From assembly GCF_018069875.1 (NCBI RefSeq), contig NZ_JAGQDF010000009.1, forward strand, positions 124,001 to 188,000: 64,000 nt of DNA, written 5' to 3'. Below the pieces are notes generated by a model that saw only the letters and a program-made list of their open reading frames with translations, was not told where the DNA came from and searched no databases. Position numbers and translations under genes: made by a program. This DNA comes from Ideonella alba (GTDB taxonomy: Bacteria; Pseudomonadota; Gammaproteobacteria; Burkholderiales; Burkholderiaceae_C). Shown here one piece after another: positions 28,071-38,212 of this stretch (its first letter is position 1; every line of letters begins with the position of its first letter).

Positions 28071-29330
28071 ATGACCACGGATGCCGCCCCCAGCCTGCAG
28101 GAATTTCTCAACGCGCTGACCCACCCGAGCGCAGCGCTCGAGCTGGCGGTGATTGCCGGCTGCCTGGGCCTGGCCTGGGCCCTGGTGCGCCTGCTGCACG
28201 GCGCCGCGGCCAGCGCTGCACCCTCGGTGCTGTTCGGCCGCCGGCTGGTCGATGGTCTGTTGTTCCCGGTGCTGGCCCTGGGCCTGGCGCTGGCAGCGCG
28301 ACGTGCGCTGGTGGCGGCCGACGTGCACGTGGCGGTGTTCAAGATCGTCATCCCGGTGCTGGTGGCCTTCGCGGTGATCCGGCTGGCGGTGCGGGTGCTG
28401 GAAGCGGCCTTTCCCACGTCGCGCGTGGTGCGGGTGATCGAGCGCTCGATCTCGTGGCTGGTCTGGGCCGGCATGGTGGGCTGGGTCACCGGCCTGCTGC
28501 CCGAACTGCTGTCGGCCATGGAGGAGATCCACTGGAAGATGGGCGGCTCCACCGTGTCGCTGCGCACGCTGGTGGAGGGCACGGTCAGCGCGGGCGTGGT
28601 GCTGATCGTGGCGCTGTGGATCTCGGCGGCGATCGAGGCGCGGCTGCTCAGCGGCGCCAGTGGCGAGAACCTGTCGCTGCGCAAGGTGGTGGCCAACACC
28701 GTGCGCGCGCTGCTGGTGTTCGTGGGCCTGCTGGTGGGCCTGACCGCGGTGGGGATCGACCTGACCGCGCTGTCGGTGCTGGGCGGCGCGATGGGCGTGG
28801 GCATCGGCCTGGGCTTGCAGAAGCTGGCGGCCAACTATGTGTCGGGCTTCGTGATCCTCACCGAGCGCTCGCTGCGCATTGGCGACACCGTGCGGGTGGA
28901 CAACTTCGAGGGCCGCATCACCGACATCGCGATGCGCTACACCGTGATCCGCTCACCCGGCGGTCGCGAGGCCATCGTGCCCAACGAGATGCTGATCACC
29001 CAGCGGGTGGAGAACTCCTCGCTGGCCGACCCGCAGGTGCTGCTGCAGACCACGGTGCCCGTGGCCTACGGCACCGATCTGGATGCGCTGTTCCCGCAGA
29101 TCGTGGCGGCGGTGACGCAGGTGCCGCGGGTGATGGCCGAGCCGGCCCCGGTGGTGCACCTGTCGGCCTTCGCGGCCGACGGGCTGGAGCTGACGGTGAA
29201 CTTCTGGATCACCGACCTGGAGAACGGCGCCGGCGGCGTGCGCTCGGGCGTCAACCTGGCGATCCTGGCGCTGCTGTCCCGCCTGGGCGTGGAGATCCCT
29301 TACCCGCAGCGGGTGATCCGCCAGGCCTGA
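28071..29330 (+). CDS. MscS-family mechanosensitive ion channel
   Basis: 419 residues with about six membrane helices. The pore-lining helix is LSVLGGAMGVGIGLGLQKLAANYVSG-like (alternating Gly and Ala), followed by the beta domain FVILTERSLRIGDTVRVD and VIRSPGGREAIVPNEML, and a C-terminal alpha/beta part. It would release solutes on hypo-osmotic shock. The extra N-terminal helices make it larger than the 286-residue MscS. It ends just before a GC-rich hairpin. Confidence 0.92.
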   Translation: MTTDAAPSLQEFLNALTHPSAALELAVIAGCLGLAWALVRLLHGAAASAAPSVLFGRRLVDGLLFPVLALGLALAARRALVAADVHVAVFKIVIPVLVAFAVIRLAVRVLEAAFPTSRVVRVIERSISWLVWAGMVGWVTGLLPELLSAMEEIHWKMGGSTVSLRTLVEGTVSAGVVLIVALWISAAIEARLLSGASGENLSLRKVVANTVRALLVFVGLLVGLTAVGIDLTALSVLGGAMGVGIGLGLQKLAANYVSGFVILTERSLRIGDTVRVDNFEGRITDIAMRYTVIRSPGGREAIVPNEMLITQRVENSSLADPQVLLQTTVPVAYGTDLDALFPQIVAAVTQVPRVMAEPAPVVHLSAFAADGLELTVNFWITDLENGAGGVRSGVNLAILALLSRLGVEIPYPQRVIRQA

Positions 29331-29336
29331 AAGACG

Positions 29337-29359
29337 CAGGCCCCGCGGTGCGGGGCCTG
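29337..29359. terminator. GC-rich hairpin between mscS-like gene and fumarase
   Basis: CAGGCCCCGC (29337-29346) pairs with GCGGGGCCTG (29350-29359) over ten base pairs with a three-base loop. There is no T run on either side. It lies between convergent genes and may block read-through in both directions. Confidence 0.55.
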
Positions 29360-29381
29360 TGTCGGGGTGCGGGGCAGGGGG

Positions 29382-30908
29382 TCAGGCCACCGCCACCGGG
29401 ATCTTGCCGATCTTGGCCTGCCAGGTCTTCGGGCCTTCGATGTGGGCGCTGGTGCCGCCGGCATCCACCGCCACGGTGACCGGCATGTCGACCACGTCGA
29501 ACTCGTAGATGGCTTCCATGCCCAGGTCGGCAAAGCCCACCACCTTGGCGGCCTTGATCGCCTTGGACACCAGGTAGGCGCTGCCGCCCACCGCCATCAG
29601 GTAGGCCGACTGGTGCTTCTTGATGGCCTCGATGGCCACCGGGCCGCGCTCGGCCTTGCCCACCATCGCGATCAGGCCGGTCTGGGCCAGCATCATCTCG
29701 GTGAACTTGTCCATGCGGGTGGCGGTGGTGGGGCCGGCCGGGCCGACCACCTCGTCGCGCACCGGATCGACCGGGCCGACGTAGTAGATGACGCGGTTGG
29801 TGAAGTCCACCGGCAGCGGCTCGCCCTTGGCCAGCATGTCCTGGATGCGCTTGTGGGCGGCGTCGCGGCCGGTGAGCATCTTGCCGTTGAGCAGCAGGGT
29901 GTCGCCGGGCTTCCAGCTGGCCACCTCGGCCGGGGTCAGGGTGTTCAGGTCCACCCGGCGCGACTTGTTGTAGTCGGGCGCCCAGCTGACATCCGGCCAC
30001 AGGTCCAGGCTCGGCGGCTCCATGTAGGCCGGGCCCGAGCCATCCAGCACGAAGTGGCCGTGGCGGGTGGCGGCACAGTTCGGAATCATCGCGATCGGCT
30101 TGCTGGCGGCGTGCGTGGGGTAGGTCTTGATCTTGACGTCCAGCACCGTGGTCAGGCCGCCCAGGCCCTGGGCGCCGATGCCCAGTGCGTTGACCTTCTC
30201 ATAGAGCTCGATGCGCAGTTCCTCGAGCTTGTTCTGCGGGCCGCGGGCCAGCAGCTCGTACATGTCGATGTCGTCCATCAGCGACTCCTTGGCCAGGAGC
30301 GCCGCCTTCTCGGCCGTGCCGCCGACGCCGATGCCCAGGATGCCCGGCGGGCACCAGCCGGCACCCATCGTGGGCACGGTCTTCAGCACCCAGTCGACGA
30401 TGTTGTCGCTGGGGTTGAGCATGTAGACCTTGGACTTGTTCTCGGAGCCGCCACCCTTGGCCGCGACGATCACGTCGACGGTGTTGCCCGGCACCACCTC
30501 CATGAAGACCACCGCCGGCGTGTTGTCCTTGGTGTTCTTGCGCTCGAAGATGGGGTCGGACAGCACCGAGGCGCGCAGCCGGTTGTCCGGGTGGTTGTAG
30601 GCACGGCGCACGCCCTCGTCGACGGCGTCCTGGATCGAGCCGCTGAAGCCTTCCCAGCGCACATCCATGCCGATCTTCAGGAAGACGTTGACGATGCCGG
30701 TGTCCTGGCAGATGGGTCGCTTGCCCTCGGCGCACATGCGCGAGTTGGTCAGGATCTGGGCGATCGCGTCCTTGGCGGCGGCGGATTCCTCGCGCTCGTA
30801 GGCGCGGGCCAGGTGGGCGATGTAGTCGGCCGGGTGGTAGTAGCTGATGTACTGCAGCGCGGCGGCGACGCTCTCGACGAGGTCGGCGTACTTGATCGTG
30901 GTGGACAT
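29382..30908 (-). CDS. fumA: Fumarate hydratase, class I (iron-sulfur)
   Basis: 508 residues, a class I fumarase with both parts fused. The 4Fe-4S cysteines are in RPICQDTG, GAGWCPPGILG and IPNCAATRHGHF. The C-terminal beta domain has GTTTATRMD-like PAGPTTATRMDKF and VDAGGTSAHIEGP. It interconverts fumarate and malate in the TCA cycle and is oxygen-sensitive. The ATG at 30908 gives MSTTIKYADL. It is transcribed convergently with the MscS gene; no other TCA genes are adjacent. Confidence 0.95.
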   Translation of the reverse strand: MSTTIKYADLVESVAAALQYISYYHPADYIAHLARAYEREESAAAKDAIAQILTNSRMCAEGKRPICQDTGIVNVFLKIGMDVRWEGFSGSIQDAVDEGVRRAYNHPDNRLRASVLSDPIFERKNTKDNTPAVVFMEVVPGNTVDVIVAAKGGGSENKSKVYMLNPSDNIVDWVLKTVPTMGAGWCPPGILGIGVGGTAEKAALLAKESLMDDIDMYELLARGPQNKLEELRIELYEKVNALGIGAQGLGGLTTVLDVKIKTYPTHAASKPIAMIPNCAATRHGHFVLDGSGPAYMEPPSLDLWPDVSWAPDYNKSRRVDLNTLTPAEVASWKPGDTLLLNGKMLTGRDAAHKRIQDMLAKGEPLPVDFTNRVIYYVGPVDPVRDEVVGPAGPTTATRMDKFTEMMLAQTGLIAMVGKAERGPVAIEAIKKHQSAYLMAVGGSAYLVSKAIKAAKVVGFADLGMEAIYEFDVVDMPVTVAVDAGGTSAHIEGPKTWQAKIGKIPVAVA

Positions 30909-30978
30909 GGCGTTCGGGCGGTGATGGCCGGAGCCGTCCAGTGTAGTCACCGGACTGTCACCAGCCTTGCAAGAGGGT

Positions 30979-31626
30979 TCAGTGCGGCGGATGGCTGGCG
31001 CGGCTGCTGTCCTGCAGCAGCTTGTCGGCATAGGCCAGCGCCAGGGCCGACAGCAGGAAGGCCACGTGGATCGCGATCTGCGCCAGCACCACGCGGTCGG
31101 TGATCTTGTCGGCGTTGATGAAGGTCTTGAGCAGGTGGATCGAGCTGATGCCGATCAGCGCCATGCCCAGCTTGACCTTCAGCACCGAGGCGTTGACGTG
31201 GCTCAGCCATTCCGGCTCGTCGGGGTGGCCTTCGAGCTTCATGCGGCTGACGAAGGTGTCGTAGCCGCCGACGATGACCATGATCAGCAGGTTGGAGATC
31301 ATCACCACGTCGATCATGCCCAGCAGCACCAGCATGATGATGGTCTCGTTCAGGCCCTTGATCTCGTCCATGCCCACCGGCTTGCCGTCGGCCGACAGGA
31401 TCGGGTTGGCCTTGTAGCCCAGGCTTTCGACCAGGATCTGCAGCGCATGCTGGTTGCCGAAGGCGGCCTCCACCAGGTGTGTCAGTTCGAGACAGAAGTT
31501 GTAGACGTACACGCCTTGCGCGACGATCAGCCCGAAGTACAGCGGCAACTGCAGCCAGCGACTGGCGAAGATCAGGTTGGCCAGCGGGTTAAGGCGCGGG
31601 CGGTCGGTGTTGTTGTGTGATGCCAT
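30979..31626 (-). CDS. UPF0114 (YqhA/TIGR00645) membrane protein
   Basis: 215 residues with four membrane helices: FASRWLQLPLYFGLIVAQG, MLVLLGMIDVVMISNLLIMV, VKLGMALIGISSIHLLKTFI and a last helix before SRASHPPH. These and MVIVGGYDTFVSRM are standard UPF0114 features. The function is unknown. The ATG at 31626 begins MASHNNTDRPRLNPL. It lies 70 bp upstream of fumA on the same strand and may share its transcript. Confidence 0.88.
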   Translation of the reverse strand: MASHNNTDRPRLNPLANLIFASRWLQLPLYFGLIVAQGVYVYNFCLELTHLVEAAFGNQHALQILVESLGYKANPILSADGKPVGMDEIKGLNETIIMLVLLGMIDVVMISNLLIMVIVGGYDTFVSRMKLEGHPDEPEWLSHVNASVLKVKLGMALIGISSIHLLKTFINADKITDRVVLAQIAIHVAFLLSALALAYADKLLQDSSRASHPPH

Positions 31627-31865
31627 GGTGCGGGCCGTGGAGCAGGGAGCGGCGATTCTAGGACAGCACCCCCGGGCTTCGACGGGGTATCGGCGCCCCC
31701 AGGTGCACACTAGACTTTCAACTGCACCCATGCTGTGCGCCGGCATCCGGCTGGCGCGGCGGGCGAGCGCACCAGAGTAAGGCGGTCGTCAGACGGCCAG
31801 ACGACCATTCGCCCAGGACGCACATGGTGTGCAACGCATCAATCCGAGCTTCGAGGAGACATTCG

Positions 31866-33833
31866 ATGAGCGAAGAACTCAAGGTCTATGCACCGCCGGC
31901 CGATTTCGCGGCCCAGGCCCACGTCAGCGGCATGGCTGCCTATGAGGCCCTGTGCAAGGAAGCCGAGACCGACTACGAAGGCTACTGGGGCCGCCTGGCC
32001 AAGGAGCTGATCAGCTGGAAGACGCCGTTCACCAAGGTGCTCAACGAGGCTGAGGCACCGTTCTTCAAGTGGTTCGAGGACGGCACCCTGAACGCCTCCT
32101 ACAACTGCCTGGACCGCAACGTCGAGCGCGGCCTGGGCGACAAGACCGCGATCATCTTCGAAGCCGACGGCGGCGAAGTCACCAAGGTCAGCTACAGCGA
32201 ACTGCTGGCCAAGACCTGCCAGATCGCCAACGGCCTGAAGAGCCTGGGCATCAAGAAGGGCGACCGGGTGATGATCTACATCGCCATGTCGGTCGACGGC
32301 GTGGCCGCCATGCAGGCCTGCGCACGCATCGGCGCCACCCACTCGGTGGTGTTCGGCGGATTCTCGGCCCAGTCGCTGCGTGACCGCATCGAGGACACCG
32401 GCGCCAAGGCCATCATCACCGCCGACTGCCAGGTGCGCGGCGGCAAGCAACTGCCGCTGAAGGCCATCGTCGACGAGGCCCTTGGCCTGGGCGGCTGTGA
32501 CTCGATCCAGAAGGTGCTGGTGGTCAAGCGCGGCGACGCCAAGTGCGCGATGACCGCCGGCCGCGACCAGTGGATGGACGATCTGGTGTCGGGCCTGCCC
32601 ACCACCTGCGAGCCCGAGTGGGTCGAGGCCGAGCACCCGCTGTTCCTGCTCTATACCTCCGGCTCCACCGGCAAGCCCAAGGGCGTGCAGCACAGCACCG
32701 GCGGCTACCTGCTGCATGCAGCACTCACCACCAAGTGGACCTTCGACCTCAAGGCCGATGACGTCTTCTGGTGCACGGCCGACATCGGCTGGGTCACCGG
32801 CCACACCTACATCACCTACGGCCCGCTGGCCCTGGGCGGCACCGAGATCGTCTTCGAGGGCGTGCCCACCTACCCGGATGCCGGCCGCTTCTGGAAGATG
32901 ATCCAGGACCACAAGGTCTCGATCTTCTACACCGCGCCCACGGCCATCCGCTCGCTGATCAAGGCCGCCGAGGCCAATGACGCGGTGCACCCGAAGAGCT
33001 ACGACCTGTCCAGCCTGCGCCTGCTGGGCTCGGTGGGCGAGCCGATCAACCCGGCCGCTTGGGAGTGGTACCACCAGCACGTGGGCGGCGGCCGCTGCCC
33101 GATCGTCGACACCTTCTGGCAGACCGAGACCGGCGGCCACATGATCACCCCGCTGCCGGGCGCCACGCCGCTGGTGCCGGGCTCGTGCACGCTGCCCTTC
33201 CCGGGCATCCAGTTCGCGGTGGTCGACGAGGTCGGCAACGACCTGCCCTGGGGCAAGGGCGGCATCCTGGTCTGCAAGAAGCCCTGGCCGTCGATGATCC
33301 GCACCATCTGGGGCGACCCGGAGCGCTTCAAGAAGTCCTACTACCCGGAAGACTTCAAGGGCAAGTACTACCTGGCGGGCGACGGTGCCATCCGTGACGA
33401 GAAGACCGGCTACTTCACCATCACCGGCCGCATCGACGACGTGCTGAACGTCTCGGGCCACCGCATGGGCACGATGGAGATCGAGTCGGCGCTGGTCAGC
33501 TGCACCGAACTGGTGGCCGAGGCCGCCGTGGTCGGCCGTCCGGACGACACCACCGGCGAGGCGATCTGCGCCTTCGTGGTGCTCAAGCGTCCCCGCCCCA
33601 CCGGCGACGAAGCCAAGGCGATCGCCAAGCAGCTGCGCGACCACGTGGGCAAGGAGATCGGCCCGATCGCCAAGCCCAAGGACATCCGCTTCGGCGACAA
33701 CCTGCCCAAGACCCGCTCGGGCAAGATCATGCGCCGCCTGCTGCGCTCGCTGGCCAAGGGCGAAGCCATCACCCAGGACACCTCCACCCTGGAGAATCCC
33801 GCCATCCTCGATCAGTTGGGCGAGAACAACTGA
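31866..33833 (+). CDS. acs: Acetyl-CoA synthetase
   Basis: 655 residues, the usual Acs size. Seen: the ATP/AMP loop [26 protein letters not shown]-like [25 protein letters not shown], the YLAGDGA hinge and the C-terminal [11 protein letters not shown] with the lysine that is the normal acetylation site. It makes acetyl-CoA from acetate, ATP and CoA. A 239-bp leader region precedes it, with no operator I recognise. Its last ten codons are repeated twice more downstream. GAGGAG is found just before the ATG at 31866. Confidence 0.97.
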   Translation: MSEELKVYAPPADFAAQAHVSGMAAYEALCKEAETDYEGYWGRLAKELISWKTPFTKVLNEAEAPFFKWFEDGTLNASYNCLDRNVERGLGDKTAIIFEADGGEVTKVSYSELLAKTCQIANGLKSLGIKKGDRVMIYIAMSVDGVAAMQACARIGATHSVVFGGFSAQSLRDRIEDTGAKAIITADCQVRGGKQLPLKAIVDEALGLGGCDSIQKVLVVKRGDAKCAMTAGRDQWMDDLVSGLPTTCEPEWVEAEHPLFLLYTSGSTGKPKGVQHSTGGYLLHAALTTKWTFDLKADDVFWCTADIGWVTGHTYITYGPLALGGTEIVFEGVPTYPDAGRFWKMIQDHKVSIFYTAPTAIRSLIKAAEANDAVHPKSYDLSSLRLLGSVGEPINPAAWEWYHQHVGGGRCPIVDTFWQTETGGHMITPLPGATPLVPGSCTLPFPGIQFAVVDEVGNDLPWGKGGILVCKKPWPSMIRTIWGDPERFKKSYYPEDFKGKYYLAGDGAIRDEKTGYFTITGRIDDVLNVSGHRMGTMEIESALVSCTELVAEAAVVGRPDDTTGEAICAFVVLKRPRPTGDEAKAIAKQLRDHVGKEIGPIAKPKDIRFGDNLPKTRSGKIMRRLLRSLAKGEAITQDTSTLENPAILDQLGENN

Positions 33834-34088
33834 TCGAGCGGCGCGCAGCGCCGGCCGCCGTGAGGCGGCATGCGGGGTTCGGGGCCTGCTTATGTCGCGC
33901 AGCGACGTGAGCGGGCACCACAATCCGCCATCCTCGATCAGTTGGGCGAGAACAACTGATCGAGCGGCGCGCAGCGCCGGCCGCCGTGAGGCGGCATGCG
34001 GGATTCGGGGCCTGCTCATGTCGCGCAGCGACGTGAGCCGGCACCACAATTGGGCATCCTCGAACAGTTGGGCGAGAACAACTGATCG
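33801..34088 (+). repeat. 126-bp tandem repeat containing the acs 3' end
   Basis: Copies start at 33801, 33927 and 34053 (last partial), with an exact period of 126 bp. Each begins with the acs tail encoding ILDQLGENN or ILEQLGENN plus a stop, followed in copies 1 and 2 by 93 bp with hairpins such as GGCGCGCAGCGCC, CCGCCGTGAGGCGG and GTCGCGCAGCGAC. Copies 1 and 2 differ at about five bases. The 320-bp gap after acs holds only this repeat and a terminator. Confidence 0.95.
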
Positions 34089-34104
34089 CCGCCAAGCGGC
34101 GAAG

Positions 34105-34134
34105 GACGAAGGGGCGCCTCAGCGCCCCTTTCTC
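34105..34134 (+). terminator. Rho-independent terminator of acs
   Basis: GGGGCGC (34111-34117) and GCGCCCC (34122-34128) form a seven-base stem with a four-base loop, followed by TTTCTC. It lies after the last copy of the repeated acs tail. Confidence 0.75.
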
Positions 34135-34154
34135 ATCTCCGCGCCACAGTTCGC

Positions 34155-34646
34155 TCAGTTCAGCAATTGCTCCAGGGCCCATTGCAGTGCCCGGGCGTCG
34201 CTGCTGGCCCGGTGGCGGGTGATGCCCAGCGCCTGGAAGGCCTGCTGGCGCAGCGCGCCCAGGTCGGGCAGGCGCCGATCGTCCAGCAGTTGCGCCACCG
34301 GCGCCACCCGGTAGCGCAGTGGCACCCCGGCCTCGTCATGCAGCTTGTGCAGCCAGGGCATGTCGTTGCCCCAGGCGTCGGTGTAGACCGTCAGACCGTC
34401 CAGGTCCTGGTTGAGCTGTCGGGCCACCTCGGCCGGCGAGCGGCCATGGCGTTCCAGTGTCTCGCGCGCAATGCCGTGCACGGTCTGCGCCTGGGTGTCC
34501 CAGTGCTGCCAGTCCTCGGCCGGGATGACCAGCGAGCACCAGCCGCGACCGTCATGGCGGACGTAGCCCACCTCGATCGGGTAGCTTCCGCGGCCGAAGC
34601 CGGAGGCCTCGACGTCGATCACGCACGGCGCAGTGGTGCTGTTCAT
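34155..34646 (-). CDS. DnaQ-like 3'-5' exonuclease domain protein
   Basis: 163 residues. The N-terminal CVIDVEASGFGRGSYPIEVGYV block has the Asp/Glu pair of the ExoI motif. An ExoII-like region is VYTDAWGNDMPWLHKL with Asp, and an ExoIII-like HRASSDARALQWAL supplies the last His/Asp. These fit a single-domain DEDDh exonuclease acting on DNA or RNA ends. The substrate is unknown. The start is the ATG at 34646; an ATG 39 bp upstream adds residues outside the fold. Confidence 0.8.
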   Translation of the reverse strand: MNSTTAPCVIDVEASGFGRGSYPIEVGYVRHDGRGWCSLVIPAEDWQHWDTQAQTVHGIARETLERHGRSPAEVARQLNQDLDGLTVYTDAWGNDMPWLHKLHDEAGVPLRYRVAPVAQLLDDRRLPDLGALRQQAFQALGITRHRASSDARALQWALEQLLN

Positions 34647-34682
34647 CAGGCGCGACGATAACCGCTGCGCGTCGGCGATGGG

Positions 34683-34709
34683 CAAGAAAAAGCCCCGCGG
34701 AGCGGGGCT
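34683..34709 (-). terminator. Rho-independent terminator of the cytochrome c gene
   Basis: On the minus strand AGCCCCGC, a TCC loop and GCGGGGCT are followed by TTTTCTTG. It lies 33 bp past the stop of the small cytochrome gene. Confidence 0.8.
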
Positions 34710-34742
34710 GTTCGGATCGGCTGCGGCGCGGGCCGCGCCCGA

Positions 34743-35042
34743 TCACTTCTGGGACAGGACCCAGGCGGCCAGGGTCTTGGCCTCGTCCGGGGTGACCTGG
34801 TTGGGAGGCATCGGGACCTGGCCCCAGGTGCCCACGCCGCCCTTCTGGATCTTCTCGGCCAGCTTGGCAGCGGCGGTCTTGTCGCCCGCGTACTTGGCCG
34901 CCACCTCCTTGTAGGACGGGCCAACGACCTTCTTGTCGACCGCGTGGCAGGCCAGGCAGTTCTTCTTCTGCGCCAGTTCCTGGTTGGCGAAGGCGGGGGC
35001 GGTCACGGCCACCGCGGCGATCAGGGCGAACAGAGCTTTCAT
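34743..35042 (-). CDS. Small monoheme cytochrome c (c551/c552 type)
   Basis: 99 residues with a signal peptide ending AFA, heme site CLACH, the KKVVGPSYKEVAAKY helix and the Met ligand in GQVPMPPNQV. This is the classic bacterial class I c551/c552 pattern. It carries electrons in the periplasm. AGGAAGGAA precedes the ATG at 35042. Divergent from the small Trp-rich membrane protein gene. Confidence 0.94.
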   Translation of the reverse strand: MKALFALIAAVAVTAPAFANQELAQKKNCLACHAVDKKVVGPSYKEVAAKYAGDKTAAAKLAEKIQKGGVGTWGQVPMPPNQVTPDEAKTLAAWVLSQK

Positions 35043-35158
35043 GGGTTCCTTCCTAAGAGGGGTGGACACAAACAAGATACAGTGCCACAACGGATTCTAA
35101 GGAGTTCGGTTGACGGCGGGCAGGCGCTGTCGCATCCGTGTTTCACAGGAGTTACCCC

Positions 35159-35437
35159 ATGGCCTTCATCGTGATCGGCGTCCTGATGTTGCTGCTGCAC
35201 TTTGCCGGCATCGGGCCGACCGCGGCCTGGGACCCGTTCTCGCTGACGGGTTTTGCCAAGTTCTCGGTGCCTTTTCTGCTGGCGCTGGCCTGGTGGGCCT
35301 GGGCCGACGGCACCGGCCTGACCAAGCGCCGCGAGATGGACCGCGAGCTCGAGAAGCAGAAGGAGCGCCGCAAGCGCCACATCGAGGCGATGGGCCTGGG
35401 CCCCGACCAGCGCAGCAGCAGCTTCCGGCGGCGCTGA
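35159..35437 (+). CDS. Small Trp-rich membrane protein (TIGR04438-like)
   Basis: 92 residues. Two hydrophobic helices (MAFIVIGVLMLLLHFAGIG and FLLALAWWAWADG) are followed by a very basic tail with EKQKERRKRHIEAMG. This pattern matches a family of small Trp-rich proteins of Burkholderiales with no known function. AGGAG lies eight bases before the ATG at 35159. Confidence 0.75.
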   Translation: MAFIVIGVLMLLLHFAGIGPTAAWDPFSLTGFAKFSVPFLLALAWWAWADGTGLTKRREMDRELEKQKERRKRHIEAMGLGPDQRSSSFRRR

Positions 35438-35452
35438 GCGCCGCCGGGCCGG

Positions 35453-37312
35453 TCAGTCTTCCAGCTTGGACAGGTCGCGCACCGCGCCCTTGTCGGCCGA
35501 GGTGGCCAGCAGCGCGTAGGCCTTCAGCGCGGCCGACACCTTGCGCGGCCGCGGCTGCGCCGGCTTCCAGCCCTGGGCATCCTGGGCAGCGCGGCGGCGG
35601 GCCAGTTCGTCATCGTCGACCAGCAGGCTGATCGAGCGGTTCGGGATGTCGATGCGGATGCGGTCGCCATTCTTCACCAGACCGATCGTGCCGCCGGCCG
35701 CCGCTTCGGGCGAGCAGTGGCCGATCGACAGCCCCGAGGTGCCGCCCGAGAAGCGGCCGTCGGTCAGCAGCGCGCAGGCCTTGCCCAGGCCCTTGGACTT
35801 GATGTAGCTGGTCGGGTAGAGCATTTCCTGCATGCCCGGGCCGCCCTTGGGGCCCTCGTAGCGCACCACCACCACATCACCCGCCTTCACCTGGTCGGCC
35901 AGGATGTGCTCGACGGCCTCGTCCTGGCTCTCGACCACGTGGGCCGGGCCCTCGAAAACCAGCAGGCTGTCGTCGACGCCGGCGGTCTTCACCACGCAGC
36001 CGTCCAGGGCAATGTTGCCGCGCAACACCGCCAGGCCGCCTTCCTTGCTGAAGGCGTGCTCGTACGAGCGGATGCAGCCTTCGGCACGGTCCAGATCCAG
36101 GCTGGGCCAGCGGGTGGCCTGGCTGAAGGCCACCTGCGTGGGGATGCCGGCCGGACCGGCCCTGTAGAAGGTCTGGACCGCCTCGTCCTGGGTGCGGCGG
36201 ATGTCCCACTGGGCCAGCGCGTCGCCCATCGTGGGGGCGTGCACGGTGGGAGCGTCGGTGTGCAGCTTGCCGGCGCGCTCGAGCTCGCCCAGGATGGCCA
36301 TGATGCCGCCGGCGCGGTGCACGTCCTCGATGTGGTACTTGTTGGTGTTGGGCGCCACCTTGCACAACTGCGGCACATCCCGCGAGAGGCGGTCGATGTC
36401 GGCCATGTCGAAATCGATGCCGGCCTCCTGGGCGGCGGCCAGGATGTGCAGGATGGTGTTGGTCGAGCCACCCATCGCGATGTCCAGCGTCATCGCGTTC
36501 TCGAAGGCCTTCTTGCCGATGCTGCGCGGCAGCACCCGTTCATCGCCGCCCTCGTAGTAGCGCTGGCACAGCTCCACGGCCAGGCGGCCGGCGCGCTTGA
36601 ACAGCTGCTCGCGGTCGGCGTGGGTGGCCACCACGGTGCCATTGCCGGGCAGCGACAGGCCCAGCGCCTCGGTCAGGCAGTTCATCGAGTTGGCGGTGAA
36701 CATGCCCGAGCAGGAGCCGCAGGTCGGGCAGGCCGAGCGTTCGACCTCGGCCACCTCGGCGTCGCTGACCTTGCTGTCGGCGGCCATGACCATGGCGTCG
36801 ATCAGGTCGAGCTTCTTGATCTGGATGGTCGAGGTGCCGGGCACCGCCAGCTTGACCTTGCCGGCCTCCATCGGGCCGCCGCTGACGAAGACCACCGGGA
36901 TGTTCAGCCGCATCGCGGCCATCAGCATGCCCGGGGTGATCTTGTCGCAGTTGGAGATGCACACCAGCGCGTCGGCGCAGTGGGCGTTGACCATGTACTC
37001 GACCGAGTCGGCGATGATGTCGCGGCTGGGCAGCGAGTACAGCATGCCGTCGTGGCCCATCGCGATACCATCGTCCACCGCAATGGTGTTGAACTCCTTG
37101 GCCACGCCGCCGACGGCCTCGATCTCGCGCGCCACCAGCTGGCCCAGGTCCTTCAGGTGCACGTGGCCGGGCACGAACTGCGTGAAGCTGTTGGCGATGG
37201 CGATGATGGGCTTGCTGAAGTCCTCGTCCTTCATGCCCGTGGCGCGCCACAGCGAGCGGGCACCCGCCATGTTGCGGCCGGCGGTGGAGGTCTTGGAGCG
37301 GTAGGCGGGCAT
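35453..37312 (-). CDS. ilvD: Dihydroxy-acid dehydratase
   Basis: 619 residues, the bacterial IlvD length. Motifs: [46 protein letters not shown] (iron-sulfur cysteines), [10 protein letters not shown] and the C-terminal [18 protein letters not shown]. It dehydrates dihydroxy-isovalerate and dihydroxy-methylvalerate in valine and isoleucine synthesis. The ATG at 37312 gives [15 protein letters not shown]. Divergent from lgt across 75 bp. Confidence 0.97.
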   Translation of the reverse strand: MPAYRSKTSTAGRNMAGARSLWRATGMKDEDFSKPIIAIANSFTQFVPGHVHLKDLGQLVAREIEAVGGVAKEFNTIAVDDGIAMGHDGMLYSLPSRDIIADSVEYMVNAHCADALVCISNCDKITPGMLMAAMRLNIPVVFVSGGPMEAGKVKLAVPGTSTIQIKKLDLIDAMVMAADSKVSDAEVAEVERSACPTCGSCSGMFTANSMNCLTEALGLSLPGNGTVVATHADREQLFKRAGRLAVELCQRYYEGGDERVLPRSIGKKAFENAMTLDIAMGGSTNTILHILAAAQEAGIDFDMADIDRLSRDVPQLCKVAPNTNKYHIEDVHRAGGIMAILGELERAGKLHTDAPTVHAPTMGDALAQWDIRRTQDEAVQTFYRAGPAGIPTQVAFSQATRWPSLDLDRAEGCIRSYEHAFSKEGGLAVLRGNIALDGCVVKTAGVDDSLLVFEGPAHVVESQDEAVEHILADQVKAGDVVVVRYEGPKGGPGMQEMLYPTSYIKSKGLGKACALLTDGRFSGGTSGLSIGHCSPEAAAGGTIGLVKNGDRIRIDIPNRSISLLVDDDELARRRAAQDAQGWKPAQPRPRKVSAALKAYALLATSADKGAVRDLSKLED

Positions 37313-37387
37313 CGGCGGAACCTTGACAGGGTTGGAAAGCAGGAACCCGCCATTTTCGCCCAGCCGGGGCCGATATGATCCCTGCCC

Positions 37388-38212
37388 ATGCTGACGCATC
37401 CGCAATTCAACCCGATCGCCCTGGACCTGACCGGGCTGGGCCTGCCGCTGCAGGTCCACTGGTATGGCATCACTTACCTCGTGGCCTTTGGCCTGTTCCT
37501 GTGGCTGGCCACGCTGCGCACCCGGCTGCCCTGGTTCGCCGAGGAGGGCTGGACGCGCCGCGATGTCGAGGACCTGCTGTTCTTCGGCGTGGTCGGCGTG
37601 GTGGTGGGCGGGCGACTGGGCTATGTGCTGTTCTACAAGCCGGGCTGGTATGGCACGCACCCGCTGGAGGTGTTCGCGATCTGGAAGGGCGGCATGTCCT
37701 TCCACGGCGGCATGCTGGGCGTGGCGGTGGCGATGGCGGTGTTCGCCTGGCGCCGCCAGCTGGGGTTCCTGGCCGTGATGGACCTGGTCGCCCCCTGCGT
37801 GCCCACCGGTCTGGCCAGCGGCCGCATCGGCAACTTCATCAATGGCGAGTTGTGGGGCCGCGCCGCCGACCCCGGCCTGCCCTGGGCCATGGTGTTTCCG
37901 CAATCGGGACTGGAGATCGCCCGCCACCCGTCGCAGCTCTACCAGTTCGCGCTGGAGGGCCTGCTGCTGTTCGTCGTGCTGTGGCTCTACAGCCGGCGCC
38001 AGCGCCCGCTGGGCCGGGTGACGGCCATGTTCCTGATCGGCTACGGCGTGCTGCGCTTCGTCGCCGAGTATTTCCGCGAACCCGATGACTTCCTGGGCAC
38101 CCTGGCGCTGAACCTGAGCATGGGCCAGTGGCTGAGCCTGCCGATGGTGGCGGGCGGTCTGGCGCTGTGGGTCTGGGCGGGCCGCCACAAGCGCGCGGAG
38201 GCCATGGCATGA
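37388..38212 (+). CDS. lgt: Prolipoprotein diacylglyceryl transferase
   Basis: 274 residues with seven membrane helices. It carries the Lgt signature [14 protein letters not shown] with the essential Arg and Asn, the early HWYGITYL, and [15 protein letters not shown] near the end. It transfers diacylglycerol from phosphatidylglycerol to the lipobox Cys of prolipoproteins. Its stop overlaps the dnaQ start (ATGA). Confidence 0.96.
   Translation: MLTHPQFNPIALDLTGLGLPLQVHWYGITYLVAFGLFLWLATLRTRLPWFAEEGWTRRDVEDLLFFGVVGVVVGGRLGYVLFYKPGWYGTHPLEVFAIWKGGMSFHGGMLGVAVAMAVFAWRRQLGFLAVMDLVAPCVPTGLASGRIGNFINGELWGRAADPGLPWAMVFPQSGLEIARHPSQLYQFALEGLLLFVVLWLYSRRQRPLGRVTAMFLIGYGVLRFVAEYFREPDDFLGTLALNLSMGQWLSLPMVAGGLALWVWAGRHKRAEAMA

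Noticed and set aside
33769-34182. Minus-strand open frame with an internal protein repeat ([10 protein letters not shown]) after acs
   Set aside because: The protein repeat is only the translation of the 126-bp DNA repeat, and it starts within the neighbouring exonuclease gene. No ribosome site or family.
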